A DNA stretch of 64,000 bases from Kitasatospora sp. SUK 42 (GCF_015776785.2 NZ_LFMD02000007.1:707547-771546), one strand, 5' to 3'; positions 1 through 8,862 are shown, counted from the stretch's first letter. Notes: generated by a model from the letters alone, not told the origin. Program-made: numbers and translations.

Positions 1-26
1 TGAGCCAGGATCAAACTCTCCGTGAA
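1..26 (-). rRNA. rrs: 16S rRNA gene, 5' tip only
   Basis: The first bases are the reverse complement of the universal 16S 5' end (AGAGTTTGATCCTGGCTCA), preceded in the transcript by TCACGG as in Streptomyces. The gene reads leftwards and the rest lies outside the window. The mature 5' end is placed at about 25-27 by comparison with the usual Streptomyces start. Confidence 0.95.
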
Positions 27-400
27 TGTTTACCGGATATCCGGTCCACACTCGCGTTGAGCGGCACGGCAACCACCGGAATAGGGTGATCCCGCGCACT
101 GCGTCCTCGCTAGTGTTATTTCAAAAGGAATCTCCAACCCCAGAAGAATCTGAGGCCGGGGATGTCAACATATCTGGCGTTGACTTTTGGCACGCTGTTG
201 AGTTCTCAAGGAACGGACGCTTCCTTCGAGCCGCCTTCCAGCGGGCCCTCCGGGCGCTTCGTTCTTTCGTGTTTCCAGCTTATCAGATGTTTTCCGCTCC
301 GTTTTCCGGAGTTTCATTCATCGGATTTCACTTTCCGCTTTGTCTCCCCGATCTCCCGCGGCGACTCCGGAACTGTACGGGGAGCGACCCGCCACATGCA
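27..400 (-). promoter_or_regulatory. rrn operon promoter and leader
   Basis: On the minus strand this holds the typical streptomycete rRNA leader, including the stretch TCCTTGAGAACTCAACAGCG (about 196-215) and GTCAACGCCAGATATGTTGA (about 165-184). A -10-like element CATCTGATAAG lies at 279-289 and is followed by AAACACGAAAGAACGAAG, a sequence usual in these leaders. Several tandem promoters are normal for rrn operons of this family; I can only mark this one with any confidence. The leader is AT-richer than the flanking genes. Confidence 0.75.
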
Positions 401-401
401 A

Positions 402-435
402 ATCGTCCCGCCCTGCTGTCGCAGGACGGGACGAT
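402..435 (-). terminator. Terminator of the threonine aldolase operon
   Basis: A 15-bp inverted repeat (402-416 with 421-435, loop of 4, one mismatch) lies 18 bases after the aldolase stop codon, and the minus strand continues TTGCAT. It separates the operon from the rrn promoter region, which reads in the same direction. Confidence 0.75.
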
Positions 436-452
436 CCGCAGTTCAGGCACCG

Positions 453-1529
453 TCAGGCGCGGCCCATCTCCTCGACGATGGCCGCCGCGAAGGCGTCGAT
501 GTCGGCCTCCGTGGTGTCGTAGGCGCACATCCAGCGGACCTCGCCGGTGTGCTCGTTCCAGAAGTAGAAGCGGTAGCGCTTCTGCAGCCGCTCGCTGACT
601 TCCCGCGGGAGGATCGCGAAGACCGCGTTGGCCTGGACCGGGCGGACGACCTCGACGCCGTCGATCTGCCGGACCGCCGCCTCCAGCCGGCTGGCCATCG
701 CGTTGGCGTGGCCGGCGTTGCGCAGGTAGAGGTCCCCCGCGAGCAGCGCCTCGAACTGGACGGAGACGAAACGCATCTTCGAGGCGAGCTGCATCGAGGT
801 CTTGCGCAGGTACTTGATGTTGCGCACCCGGTCCGGGTTGAGCACCACCACGGCCTCGCCGAACATCAGGCCGTTCTTCGTACCGCCGAAGGAGAGGACG
901 TCGACGCCCACGTCCGTGGTGAAGGCCCTCATCGGCAGGCCGAGCGAGGCGGCGGCGTTGGCCAGGCGGGAGCCGTCGACGTGGACGAGCATGCCGAGCT
1001 GGTGGGCGTGCTCGGTGATCGCGCGGATCTCGTCCGGGGTGTAGAGGGTGCCCAGCTCGGTGCTCTGGGTGATGGAGACCGCGAGCGGCTGCGCGCGGTG
1101 CTCGTCGCCGTAGCCCCAGGCCTGCTGGTCGAGCAGCTCGGGGGTGAGCTTGCCGTCCGGGGTGGGGATGGTGAGCAGCTTGATGCCGCCCATCTTCTCC
1201 GGCGCGCCGCCCTCGTCCACGTGGATGTGGGCGGTCTCGGCGCAGACCACGGCGCCCCAGCGCGGGAGCAGCGCCTGGAGGGCGACCACGTTGGCGCCGG
1301 TGCCGTTGAAGACCGGGTAGGCCTCGGCCCGGTCGCCGAAGTGGCGGCGGAAGACGTCCTGCAGGTGGGCCGTGTAGTCGTCCTCGCCGTACGCGATCTG
1401 GTGACCGTCGTTGGCGAGGGCTATCGCGGCGAGGACCTCGGGGTGGACGCCGGCGTAGTTGTCGCTGGCGAAGCCGCGGACGGCGGGGTCGTGCCGCCGT
1501 ACCGCGTCCGTACGGGTGAGGTCGGTCAT
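453..1529 (-). CDS. Low-specificity L-threonine aldolase family protein
   Basis: PLP-dependent beta-eliminating lyase of the threonine aldolase family, cytoplasmic, expected to split L-threonine or related beta-hydroxy amino acids to glycine and an aldehyde. Seen: the PLP lysine in SFGGTKNG (Lys218), the cofactor-binding aspartate in VHVDGSR (Asp185) and the substrate-side motif FNGTGAN (74-80). Length of 358 residues is normal for the family. I chose ATG 1529 because it overlaps the stop of the upstream dehydrogenase as ATGA; a GTG five codons earlier (1544) is possible but lacks a ribosome site. It is the last gene of a three-gene operon and is followed by a hairpin. The natural substrate may differ from threonine, given the unknown partners. 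Confidence 0.88.
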   Translation of the reverse strand: MTDLTRTDAVRRHDPAVRGFASDNYAGVHPEVLAAIALANDGHQIAYGEDDYTAHLQDVFRRHFGDRAEAYPVFNGTGANVVALQALLPRWGAVVCAETAHIHVDEGGAPEKMGGIKLLTIPTPDGKLTPELLDQQAWGYGDEHRAQPLAVSITQSTELGTLYTPDEIRAITEHAHQLGMLVHVDGSRLANAAASLGLPMRAFTTDVGVDVLSFGGTKNGLMFGEAVVVLNPDRVRNIKYLRKTSMQLASKMRFVSVQFEALLAGDLYLRNAGHANAMASRLEAAVRQIDGVEVVRPVQANAVFAILPREVSERLQKRYRFYFWNEHTGEVRWMCAYDTTEADIDAFAAAIVEEMGRA

Positions 1530-2287
1530 CGGGCTGTCAGCCACAGGTGCTGTCCGTTCAGTTCTGCTGCGGGGCGGTCCCAGAGGCCCGCCAGGTGTCC
1601 GGCGAGGTCGGCGGTGTCGGTGAAGCCGGCGAACTTCGCGTCCGGCTTCTCCGCCCGCATCTCGGGGCTGACCAGCGCCTTGATGACCAGGATGGCAGCC
1701 GCCGCGGTGGGCTCGCCGTCCGGGGCGGTGGTCTCCTTCTTGAAGGAGTCGGCCATCGAGAGGGTCCAGGCCTCGGTGGCGGCCTTGGCGGCCGCGTAGG
1801 CGGCGCCGCCCGCGGTGGGCTTGTGCGCGGCGGCGGCGGAGACCATGGCGTAGCGGCCGGACTGGCTGCGGACCAGCGCGGGCTGGAAGGCCAGCGAGGT
1901 GTGCTGGAGGGTGCGCACGACGGTGTCGTGCAGGAAGTCCCAGTCGTCCAGGCGGGTGTCGAAGAAGGTCTTGCCGCCGCGCCAGCCGCCGACCAGGTGG
2001 AACAGCCCGTCGACGTGGCCGTGCTCCGCCTCCAGGTGGTCGGCCCAGTCGTGGACCTCCTGCGGGTCGAGCAGGTCGATCACCTGGCCGCTGACCTTGG
2101 CTCCGCGCACCGCGGCCCGGGTGGCGTCCAGGGCCGACTCCAGGCGGCGGGGATCGATGTCGGCACCGATCACGGTGGCACCGTCCGCGGCGAGGCGGCG
2201 CAGCACGGCCTGGCCGGCCGGTCCGCTGGCTCCGGCGACGGCGACGACCTTGCCGGCCAGCTTGGTGGAGGGGGTGATGGTGGTCAC
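1526..2287 (-). CDS. SDR family NAD(P)-dependent oxidoreductase
   Basis: Classical short-chain dehydrogenase of 253 residues with the N-terminal dinucleotide motif VAGASGPAGQ near residue 15 and an active-site tyrosine and lysine in YAAAK (about 165-169), after a serine in MVSAAAA. Substrate unknown. The GTG start at 2287 overlaps the stop of the DUF6421 gene as GTGA, and its own stop overlaps the aldolase start as ATGA, so the three genes are translationally coupled. A much longer reading frame runs upstream in the same frame, but it is antiparallel noise within the DUF6421 gene. The coupling suggests that the dehydrogenase and aldolase act on one substrate chain. Confidence 0.88.
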   Translation of the reverse strand: MTTITPSTKLAGKVVAVAGASGPAGQAVLRRLAADGATVIGADIDPRRLESALDATRAAVRGAKVSGQVIDLLDPQEVHDWADHLEAEHGHVDGLFHLVGGWRGGKTFFDTRLDDWDFLHDTVVRTLQHTSLAFQPALVRSQSGRYAMVSAAAAHKPTAGGAAYAAAKAATEAWTLSMADSFKKETTAPDGEPTAAAAILVIKALVSPEMRAEKPDAKFAGFTDTADLAGHLAGLWDRPAAELNGQHLWLTAR

Positions 2288-3684
2288 GCGGCGACTCCCT
2301 GGATACCGGTGCCGGTGATGCCGGCGGTGGCGGCGATGACGCCGCCGAGCTTCTTGGACAGGGCCTCGTAGAACATGCTCAGCGGGAACTCGTCCGGGAG
2401 GACCGCGTCGCACAGCGCCTTGTTGAGGGCCTTGCCGTCGGTGATGTCCAGCGGCAGTGCCTCGGAACCCTTCGCCCAGGTGGAGGCCGGGTGCGGGGTG
2501 AGGTAGCGGGAGACCAGCTCGTAGGCGGCGATCCAGTGGGCCGGCTTGGGCCGGTCGATGCCGTCGCGGTACAGGGTCTCGATCTCGCCGCAGAGGGCGT
2601 TGGTGACCTTCTGGGCGAGGTCCCAGTCGATGGTGAGGCGGTTGTCGCGCCAGCGCAGCGCGTCGTGCTTGTGCAGGTACGCGAAGAGCAGCTGGCCGCC
2701 GAGTCCGTCGTAGTTGCGCACGCGGTCGCCGCTGACCGGGAAGCGGAACAGGCGGTCGAAGAGGATCGCGTACTGGACGTCGCGGGCGTGCGGGTTGCCC
2801 TCGGCCTCCAGCCCCACCGCCTCCTTGAAGGTGGTGAGGTCGCAGCGGAGCTCCTCCAGGCCGTACATCCAGAACGGGCTGCGCTGCTTGATCATGAAGG
2901 GGTCGAACGGCAGGTCGCCGTGGCTGTGGGTGCGGTCGTGGATGAGGTCCCACAGGACGAAGGTCTCCTGCGCGCGCTGCTGGTCCTGGAGCAGGCCCTC
3001 GGCGTCGGCGGGGATCGCCAGGCCGAGCTGCTGGACGGCGCTGGTGGAGACGGCGCGGAAGCGGGCGGCCTCGCGGTCGCAGAAGATGCCGCCCCAGGTG
3101 AAACGTTCCGGCGCCTTGCGCACGGCGACCGTCTCGGGGAAGAGGACGGCGGAGTTGGTGTCGTAGCCGGCGGTGAAGTCCGTGAAGGTGATCGGCACGA
3201 ACATCGGGTTGTCGAAGCGGGTGCGCTCCAGCTCGGCCAGCCAGTCGGGCCACACGACGCGCAGCAGGACGGCTTCCAGGTTGCGGTCCGGGTTGCCGTT
3301 CTGGGTGTACATCGGGAAGACGACCAGGTGTTCCAGGCCGTCCTCGCGCTGGTCGGCGGGCTGGAAGGCGAGCAGCGAGTCCAGGAAGTCGGGCTCCCGG
3401 TAGCCGGTGTCGGCCCACTTGGCGAGGTCCGCGTCGACGGCGGCGAGGTAGGCCGCGTCGTGCGGGAAGTTCGGGGCGAGCTCCTCGACCGCGGAGCGGA
3501 CGGTGGCCACCAGAGGGTCGACGGTGTGCCGCTGGACGGCGGCCAGGTCGATCGAGCCGTCCTTGGACTGCAGCGGGCGCAGCGTCTCGACGGCCTCCTT
3601 CAGGCGCAGCCACGCCGGGTGGGCGGCGAGGGTCGAGAGCGGGGCGTCGGCCGCCGCAGCGAGCCTTGGCGAAAGATTCTGCAT
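2284..3684 (-). CDS. DUF6421 family protein, function unknown
   Basis: A 466-residue soluble protein with no signal peptide or membrane segment. I recognise it as the DUF6421 type that heads this three-gene set in streptomycetes (family from memory, no search done). It is rich in aromatic and acidic residues, with conserved-looking blocks such as VVFPMYTQNGNPDRN and LWDLIHDRTHSHGDLPFDP; the His/Asp cluster in the second could bind a metal, which is inference only. First gene of the operon. Upstream is a plausible promoter, TTGAAC (3747-3752) and TATGGT (3723-3728) with 18 bases between, both on the minus strand. No function should be assigned. Confidence 0.85.
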   Translation of the reverse strand: MQNLSPRLAAAADAPLSTLAAHPAWLRLKEAVETLRPLQSKDGSIDLAAVQRHTVDPLVATVRSAVEELAPNFPHDAAYLAAVDADLAKWADTGYREPDFLDSLLAFQPADQREDGLEHLVVFPMYTQNGNPDRNLEAVLLRVVWPDWLAELERTRFDNPMFVPITFTDFTAGYDTNSAVLFPETVAVRKAPERFTWGGIFCDREAARFRAVSTSAVQQLGLAIPADAEGLLQDQQRAQETFVLWDLIHDRTHSHGDLPFDPFMIKQRSPFWMYGLEELRCDLTTFKEAVGLEAEGNPHARDVQYAILFDRLFRFPVSGDRVRNYDGLGGQLLFAYLHKHDALRWRDNRLTIDWDLAQKVTNALCGEIETLYRDGIDRPKPAHWIAAYELVSRYLTPHPASTWAKGSEALPLDITDGKALNKALCDAVLPDEFPLSMFYEALSKKLGGVIAATAGITGTGIQGVAA

Positions 3685-4210
3685 CGTGGACTCACTTCGA
3701 CAGGAGTTATTTCAACGAGGACACCATAAGTACGAAAGGTTCTCCCGTTCAAGGGGGCCAGGACAGACAAAGTTCCGGCGATCCCCCGCCGTGGCTCCAG
3801 AATCTCCGCCGGGACGCCGGTTGTCCAACATGTGGACAGCGATCTGGATGTTCTGGACAGATGTGCCGTTCTGATGCGAACCTCCCGGCATGCTCCCGGC
3901 GGTGATCACGGTGGCCGAACGCCACGACAGCCAGTTCCGGGTGCCCTCCCGTCAGCGGGTCTGCTGTCGCGCGCGCGGCCGCTGCTGCCGCTGTTGTTGA
4001 TCGGCTGCCGCCCACCGGCCGCCGCCGGTCCGGCTCGGAGGGTGCCGCGGACGCGGGCCCGTATACGCCGACCATGCCGTGTGTGTTCCGGCGCCGCCAC
4101 CGGGGGGAAGTGACCCGCCGGGACGCGGCCCCGCCCGGCCCGGCCCGAGCCGCCGCACTCTCCGGCTCTCCTCCCCCCGTCCCGCCCGGTCCTTCCTCTG
4201 GAGCTCTGTC
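3685..4210. other. Divergent intergenic region without a gene
   Basis: 526 bases between the leftward DUF6421 operon and the rightward ABC importer. The left 100 bases are AT-richer and hold the DUF6421 promoter. The remainder is GC-rich with short open frames on both strands that lack ribosome sites and coding-like third-position bias. A ribosome site TGGAG (4199-4203) precedes the importer start. No operator stands out. Confidence 0.6.
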
Positions 4211-5113
4211 ATGGCCCTCCGCAAGCCGTCCGCCGTACTGCCCCTCGCCGCGCTGGTGGTCGCCGCCGCCTCGCTCACCGCGTGCGCACCGCAGGACGCC
4301 AAGTCCGACGGGGCCGCCGCCTCCGGTGCCCCGGGCACGGCGGGTGCGGCCGGTGCGACGGCGAGCTGCGCGCCGGGCGCGCTGGCCACCCGTACGTCCG
4401 GGAAGCTGACCATCGGCACCGACAAGCCGGCGTACGACCCGTGGTTCTCGGAGGACAAGCCGGAGAACGGCAAGGGCTTCGAGTCGGCCGTGGCGTACGC
4501 GGTGGCGGAGAAGCTGGGCTACCCGAAGGACAAGGTCTCCTGGGTGGTCGCGCCGTTCGGCAAGGCGACCGCGCCGGGGGCCAAGGACTTCGACTTCGAC
4601 ATCAACCAGGTGTCCATCAGCGACGAGCGCAAGCAGGCCGTGGACTTCTCCTCCGGCTACTACGACGTGCGCCAGGCCGTCATCGCGCTGAAGGACTCCA
4701 AGGCGGCGGGCGCCAGGAGCATCGCCGACCTGAAGGGCGCCAAGCTGGGCGCGCAGGTCGGCACCACCAGCCTGGACACCATCACCAACACCATCAAGCC
4801 GAGCACCCAACCGGCCGTGTTCGACTCCAACGACCTGGCCAAGGCCGCGCTGAAGAACGGTCAGGTCGAGGCGCTGGTGGTGGACCTGCCGACCGCCTTC
4901 TACATCACCGGCGCCGAGGTCCCGGAGGCCCAGGTGGTGGGGCAGTTCGAGACGGCCTCGCAGGGTGAGCAGTTCGGCCTGGTGCTGGACAAGGGTTCCA
5001 AGCTGACCGCTTGCGTGTCGCAGGCCGTGGACGCGCTGCGCGCGGACGGGACGCTGGCGAAGCTGGACAAGCAGTGGCTGTCCGACGCCGTCTCGGCACC
5101 GGTGCTGAAGTGA
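4211..5113 (+). CDS. Polar amino-acid ABC transporter, substrate-binding lipoprotein
   Basis: Extracytoplasmic solute-binding protein family 3, 300 residues. The N-terminus is a lipoprotein signal: basic MALRKPS, hydrophobic stretch, lipobox LTAC with Cys25. The mature part begins with a low-complexity Ala/Gly linker and then the family-typical GKLTIGTDKPAYDPWF and the later FDFDINQVSISDERKQAVDF. It should capture an amino acid such as glutamate, glutamine or arginine at the outer membrane face and deliver it to the permease. ATG 4211 is preceded by TGGAG at 7 bases. The stop overlaps the permease start. It is probably distinct in specificity from the gluB-like protein at 43277. Confidence 0.9.
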   Translation: MALRKPSAVLPLAALVVAAASLTACAPQDAKSDGAAASGAPGTAGAAGATASCAPGALATRTSGKLTIGTDKPAYDPWFSEDKPENGKGFESAVAYAVAEKLGYPKDKVSWVVAPFGKATAPGAKDFDFDINQVSISDERKQAVDFSSGYYDVRQAVIALKDSKAAGARSIADLKGAKLGAQVGTTSLDTITNTIKPSTQPAVFDSNDLAKAALKNGQVEALVVDLPTAFYITGAEVPEAQVVGQFETASQGEQFGLVLDKGSKLTACVSQAVDALRADGTLAKLDKQWLSDAVSAPVLK

Positions 5114-6024
5114 GCGGGGACGCGAGAACGGCGGAACCGGTCGACGTCGCGAAGGACGCGGCCGGGGACGCGGACGACGGCTACCGCCCGTCCGAACGGC
5201 GGCTGGCGCACGAGGCGTACCGGCGCGGACGGGCCCGGCGCTCGGCGCTGATCGCCACCGCGTCGACCCTGGTGACGGCGGTCGCGCTCTACCTCCTGGT
5301 CGTCAACTCCCCCGGCTGGGAGGTGACCCGGCGCACCTTCTTCAACCTGGACTACGCCCGGCAGGCGCTGCCCGAGGTGCTGCGGGGGCTGCGGCTCAAC
5401 CTGGAGCTGATGCTCGGCTGCGGGGTGCTCATCCTCGTGTTCGGCCTGCTGCTCGCGGTGCTGCGGACGCTGCGCGGGCCGGTGTTCCTGCCGGTGCGGC
5501 TGCTGGCCACGGCGTACGTGGACTTCTTCCTCGGGCTGCCGATGATCATCTGCCTGCTGGTGATGATCACCGGGGTGCCGGCGCTGCGGCTCAGCGGGGT
5601 GACCACCGATCCGCTGCTGCTCGGCGGGGCCGCGCTGGTGCTGACGTACTCGGCGTACGTGTCGGAGGTCTTCCGCTCGGGCATCGAGTCGGTGCACCCG
5701 AGCCAGCGGGCGGCGGCGCGGTCGCTGGGGCTGACCAACGCGCAGGCGATGCGGTACGTGGTGCTGCCGCAGGCGGTGCGCCGGGTGGTGCCGCCGCTGC
5801 TGAACAACCTGGTGAGCCTCCAGAAGGACACCGGGCTGGTCTCCATCGGCGGTGCGATCGACGCGGTGTACGCGGCGAAGATCATCGCGGCTCACTCGTT
5901 CAACTTCACGCCGTACCTGGTGGCGGGGCTGGTGTTCATCGTGCTGACCATTCCGCTGACCCGGTTCGCCGACTGGTTGACCGGCCGGATGAACCGTCGG
6001 CAGTTCCAGGGGGGTGCGGTATGA
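5110..6024 (+). CDS. Amino-acid ABC transporter permease
   Basis: HisM-type inner-membrane permease, 304 residues, with a charged cytoplasmic N-terminus of about 45 residues and about five hydrophobic segments. The EAA loop that contacts the ATPase is visible as RAAARSLGLTNAQAMRYVVLP. The GTG start at 5110 overlaps the binding-protein stop as GTGA. Only one permease gene is present, so a homodimer is expected. The stop overlaps the ATPase start as ATGA, giving a tightly coupled three-gene importer. Confidence 0.9.
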   Translation: MSGDARTAEPVDVAKDAAGDADDGYRPSERRLAHEAYRRGRARRSALIATASTLVTAVALYLLVVNSPGWEVTRRTFFNLDYARQALPEVLRGLRLNLELMLGCGVLILVFGLLLAVLRTLRGPVFLPVRLLATAYVDFFLGLPMIICLLVMITGVPALRLSGVTTDPLLLGGAALVLTYSAYVSEVFRSGIESVHPSQRAAARSLGLTNAQAMRYVVLPQAVRRVVPPLLNNLVSLQKDTGLVSIGGAIDAVYAAKIIAAHSFNFTPYLVAGLVFIVLTIPLTRFADWLTGRMNRRQFQGGAV

Positions 6025-6818
6025 CCGCGGGTGTCGCGCGTGCGGGTGCGGGTCCCGCCGCAGGTCCGGGCGAGGTGCTCCGGCTGGAGTCGGTGCGCAA
6101 GACCTTCGGCGGTCAGGTGGTGCTGCGCGACGTGGGGCTCGCCGTGCCCGAGCACTCGGTGACGGCGCTGATCGGGGCGTCCGGCTCCGGGAAGTCCACG
6201 CTGATGCGGTGCGTCAACCTGCTGGAGCGGATCGACGACGGGGCGATCTTCCTCGACGGCGAGGAGATCACCGACCCCCGGGCCGACGAGGACGCCGTGC
6301 GGCGCCGGATCGGGGTGGTGTTCCAGTCGTACAACCTGTTCCCGCACATGACGGTGCTGGACAACATCACGCTGGCGCCGCGCCGGGTGCACCGGGCCGG
6401 ACGGGCTGAGGCCGAGGCTCGGGCGCTGGAACTGCTGGAGCGGCTCGGGCTGGCGGCGAAGGCGAAGGAGTACCCGGACCGGCTCTCCGGCGGACAGCAG
6501 CAGCGCGTCGCCATCGTGCGGGCGCTGGCGGCCGGGCCCCGGCTGCTGCTGCTCGACGAGATCACCGCGGCACTCGACCCGGTGCTGGTCGGGGAGGTGC
6601 TCTCGGTGGTGCGGGACCTCAAGGAGCAGGGGATGACGATGGTCATCTCCACCCATGAGATGGGCTTCGCGCGCGAGGTCGCCGACCAGGTCTGCTTCCT
6701 GGACGACGGGGTGGTGCTCGAACAGGGGCCGCCGGAGCAGGTGTTCGGCGATCCGCAGGAGGAGCGGACCCGGCGGTTCCTCAGCCGGGTGGTCGCCTCG
6801 GGGCGGCTCCAGGGCTGA
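6021..6818 (+). CDS. Amino-acid ABC transporter ATP-binding protein
   Basis: GlnQ/HisP-type ATPase of 265 residues that powers the importer encoded just upstream. Seen: Walker A GASGSGKST (52-60), Q-loop FQSYNLFPHMT, signature LSGGQQQR, Walker B LLLLDEITAALDP and the H-loop STHEMGFA. The Walker B continuation reads EITAALDP where most relatives have EPTSALDP; the catalytic glutamate is kept. Starts at ATG 6021 inside the permease stop. Last gene of the operon; a large hairpin repeat (7006-7104) follows after about 190 bases. Confidence 0.93.
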   Translation: MTAGVARAGAGPAAGPGEVLRLESVRKTFGGQVVLRDVGLAVPEHSVTALIGASGSGKSTLMRCVNLLERIDDGAIFLDGEEITDPRADEDAVRRRIGVVFQSYNLFPHMTVLDNITLAPRRVHRAGRAEAEARALELLERLGLAAKAKEYPDRLSGGQQQRVAIVRALAAGPRLLLLDEITAALDPVLVGEVLSVVRDLKEQGMTMVISTHEMGFAREVADQVCFLDDGVVLEQGPPEQVFGDPQEERTRRFLSRVVASGRLQG

Positions 6819-7005
6819 GCCTCGCGGCGGCGGGCGGCGGGCGGCGGGGGTGGCGGTCAGCGCGGGCCGGCGGGGGGGCGGTGTGGGTCGTCGCGGGTCG
6901 CGTGGGGCGGCTCGCACCACGGTGGGCACCACTGTGCGCCCCTGTACGCGCCCTGGCCGCGTCGGGGAGGAAGCGGTGATCGTGGAGGGGACAACCGTCA
7001 CCGCG

Positions 7006-7104
7006 GGCGAATGACAACGAACAGATGACAGGGAACAGCTTACAGATTTCATCATCTGTCAGCTGTGATCTGTTCGCTGTCACCTGTTCACCGTTCCATT
7101 CGCC
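7006..7104. repeat. Hairpin repeat, copy A
   Basis: A 99-bp near-palindrome bounded by GGCGAATG (7006-7013) and CATTCGCC (7097-7104). Its centre (7042-7066) is ACAGATTTCA, two bases, ATCTGTCAGCTGT, matching copy B (17848-17872) at 24 of 25 positions and the two halves of copy C (38045-38083). The arms also contain GAACAG/CTGTTC and TGACAG/CTGTCA pairs. It lies between the importer operon and the next rightward gene and may end transcription, but the shared sequence suggests a mobile or regulatory element. Confidence 0.8.
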
Positions 7105-7138
7105 GCCCGCCGTCGCCCACCGCCCGGGGAGGCCGCCG

Positions 7139-7735
7139 GTGCACGGACCCACCCTGGTCAACTGGCTCCTCGCCGTCCTCACCGCCGCAGCCGGCGCCTA
7201 CTGCCTGACCCGCCTACGGCGCACCCCCTGCGCCACCAGCGCCGCCGGCTCCCACTCAGGCCCCCACTCCGACTCCGGCTCCAGTCACACCCACCGCCGG
7301 CTCACCCGGGAGTCCGACGCCGCCGAGGCCCTGATGGGGCTCGGCATGGCCGCGATGGCCGTCACCGGCGCCGGCGTACCGCCCGCGGTCTGGGCCTTGC
7401 TGTTCGGTGTCCCCGCCACCGGCTTCCTGTTCGCCGCCCTGTACGCCCCCACCGGCCGCGCCCACCGGCTGCACCACGCCCTCGGCGCTCTCACCATGAC
7501 CTACATGGCCCTCGCGATGACGGCCTCCCCCGGCGGGCACCACCACGCCGCCGCCCTCGGCGCCCCGCTGCTGACCGGCACCCTGCTGCTCTACTTCGGC
7601 GGGTACTCCCTCTGGGCCGGCTCCCGCCTGCTGCGCACCCCCGCCGGCACCCTCGTCATCGGTACCGCCGGCCTCCCGCGGGCCTGCCGACTCACCATGG
7701 GCATCGGCATGTTCGCCATGCTCCTGACCATGTGA
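7139..7735 (+). CDS. DUF5134 family membrane protein
   Basis: Integral membrane protein of 198 residues with about six hydrophobic segments and many histidines, including SSHTHRR and a GGHHHAAAL loop. It resembles the DUF5134 family of actinobacteria (from memory); function unknown. The start is GTG 7139, preceded at 6 bases by a strong ribosome site GGGGAGG (7126-7132). A longer frame starting at 7025 runs through hairpin copy A and is rejected. An M56 metallopeptidase follows in the same direction 180 bases on. The histidine-rich segments could bind metal, which is inference. Confidence 0.8.
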   Translation: MHGPTLVNWLLAVLTAAAGAYCLTRLRRTPCATSAAGSHSGPHSDSGSSHTHRRLTRESDAAEALMGLGMAAMAVTGAGVPPAVWALLFGVPATGFLFAALYAPTGRAHRLHHALGALTMTYMALAMTASPGGHHHAAALGAPLLTGTLLLYFGGYSLWAGSRLLRTPAGTLVIGTAGLPRACRLTMGIGMFAMLLTM

Positions 7736-7914
7736 CGCCCCTGCCCGGGTGACGCTCCTGGCCACGTCACGCCCACCTCCGCACACCCAATCCCCTGACC
7801 GGGGCGTGGCGTTGGTCACTGGCCGGACGAAAGCCGTTCCACGGGACGTCAACAGCGCATAGGTTGGCAGGGAGCGCGTTGTCGCGCTCCGTGCGTACTC
7901 GGGGAGCCCATGCG

Positions 7915-8862
7915 ATGACTGCCCTGATCGGCCTGCTGCTGCTCGGACTGCTGCTCTCGACCGTCGCGCCCCGGCTGCTGGCCCGGGCCCGTTGGGCGGA
8001 GCGCGAACCGGTGCTGGCGCTGCTGGTGTGGCAGTGCCTCGTGGTGGCGGTACTGCTGTGCTGCGCGCTGGGCCTGGTACTCGCCGCCTCCGCCGCCCTA
8101 CCCGAGCTGCGCGCCCTGGTGTTCGCGGGCGCCCCGCACGGCGTGGAGGCCGCGTACGGCCTCCAGGAGGCCGAGGGCTGGGGCCGGCTGTGCGCCGCGG
8201 TGCTCGCGGCGGGCGGGTTGCAGACGATGCTGGCACTCTCCCGCGAAGTCCGTACGGCCAAGGCCCTGCGCGACCGCCGTCACGCTCAACTCGCGACCCG
8301 CGCACCCGAGTTGCCCGAGGCGATCGCCGCCGCCCGGAGCCGCCGGGAGCGGCTGGTCGTGCTGGAGAACGTCCGCCCCGAGGCCTGGTCGCTGCCCGGC
8401 CCGGACTCGCGCCTGGTGGTCACCACCGGCGCCCTCCAGCAGCTCACCGACCGGGAGTTGGCCGCCGTACTGAGCCATGAGCGCGGACACGTGCGGGCCC
8501 GTCACCACTGGCTGCAGCAGTTCGCCCAGGCGCTCGCCTCCGGCTTCCCCTGCGTCGGCGTGTTCAGCACGTTCCGGGACCAGGTGGCGGAGCTCGTCGA
8601 GCTGGCGGCCGACGACCGGGCCGCGCGCCGCCACGGTCGGCACACCACCGCCCTCGCGCTCGCCGAACTGAACCTGGACCGAGGGGTGTTCGGCTCCTGT
8701 CCGCCCGGCCTGGCGCAGTCCCCGAAGCGGGTGGACCGGCTGCTCGCGGGCCGCCCGCGGCTGTCCGTCCCGCACCGGCTGCGCCTCACCATGGTCGCCC
8801 TCGCCGTCCCCGCCGCGGTGGTCCTGCTGGCCGTCGCCCCGGGGCTCAACTCACTGCTCTGA
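7915..8862 (+). CDS. M56 family membrane metallopeptidase
   Basis: Zinc peptidase of the BlaR1/HtpX-like M56 family, 315 residues. Two hydrophobic segments lie at the N-terminus (4-25 and 34-62), one near 92-107 and one at the C-terminus (about 290-310). The zinc motif HERGH is at 188-192, with the downstream ELAADDRAARRHG providing the third ligand. ATG 7915 has GGGGAG 8 bases upstream. In many relatives a BlaI/MecI repressor is adjacent and is the cleavage target; none is present here. The neighbour is a DUF5134 membrane protein, so target and signal are unknown. Confidence 0.88.
   Translation: MTALIGLLLLGLLLSTVAPRLLARARWAEREPVLALLVWQCLVVAVLLCCALGLVLAASAALPELRALVFAGAPHGVEAAYGLQEAEGWGRLCAAVLAAGGLQTMLALSREVRTAKALRDRRHAQLATRAPELPEAIAAARSRRERLVVLENVRPEAWSLPGPDSRLVVTTGALQQLTDRELAAVLSHERGHVRARHHWLQQFAQALASGFPCVGVFSTFRDQVAELVELAADDRAARRHGRHTTALALAELNLDRGVFGSCPPGLAQSPKRVDRLLAGRPRLSVPHRLRLTMVALAVPAAVVLLAVAPGLNSLL

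Noticed and set aside
26..1799. Open frames across the rRNA leader and over the threonine aldolase
   Set aside because: rRNA leader sequence is recognisable, and the rest is antisense to the aldolase gene.
1526..3613. A 695-residue fusion ahead of the SDR
   Set aside because: The upstream 440 codons lie within the DUF6421 gene in another frame; the true start is GTG 2287 with GTGA overlap.
3832..4113. Possible 93-residue gene in the gap before the importer
   Set aside because: No ribosome site, no coding-like codon bias and no recognisable domain.
3749..4810. Minus-strand frame opposite the binding-protein gene
   Set aside because: Composition and lack of domains mark it as a shadow of the importer genes.
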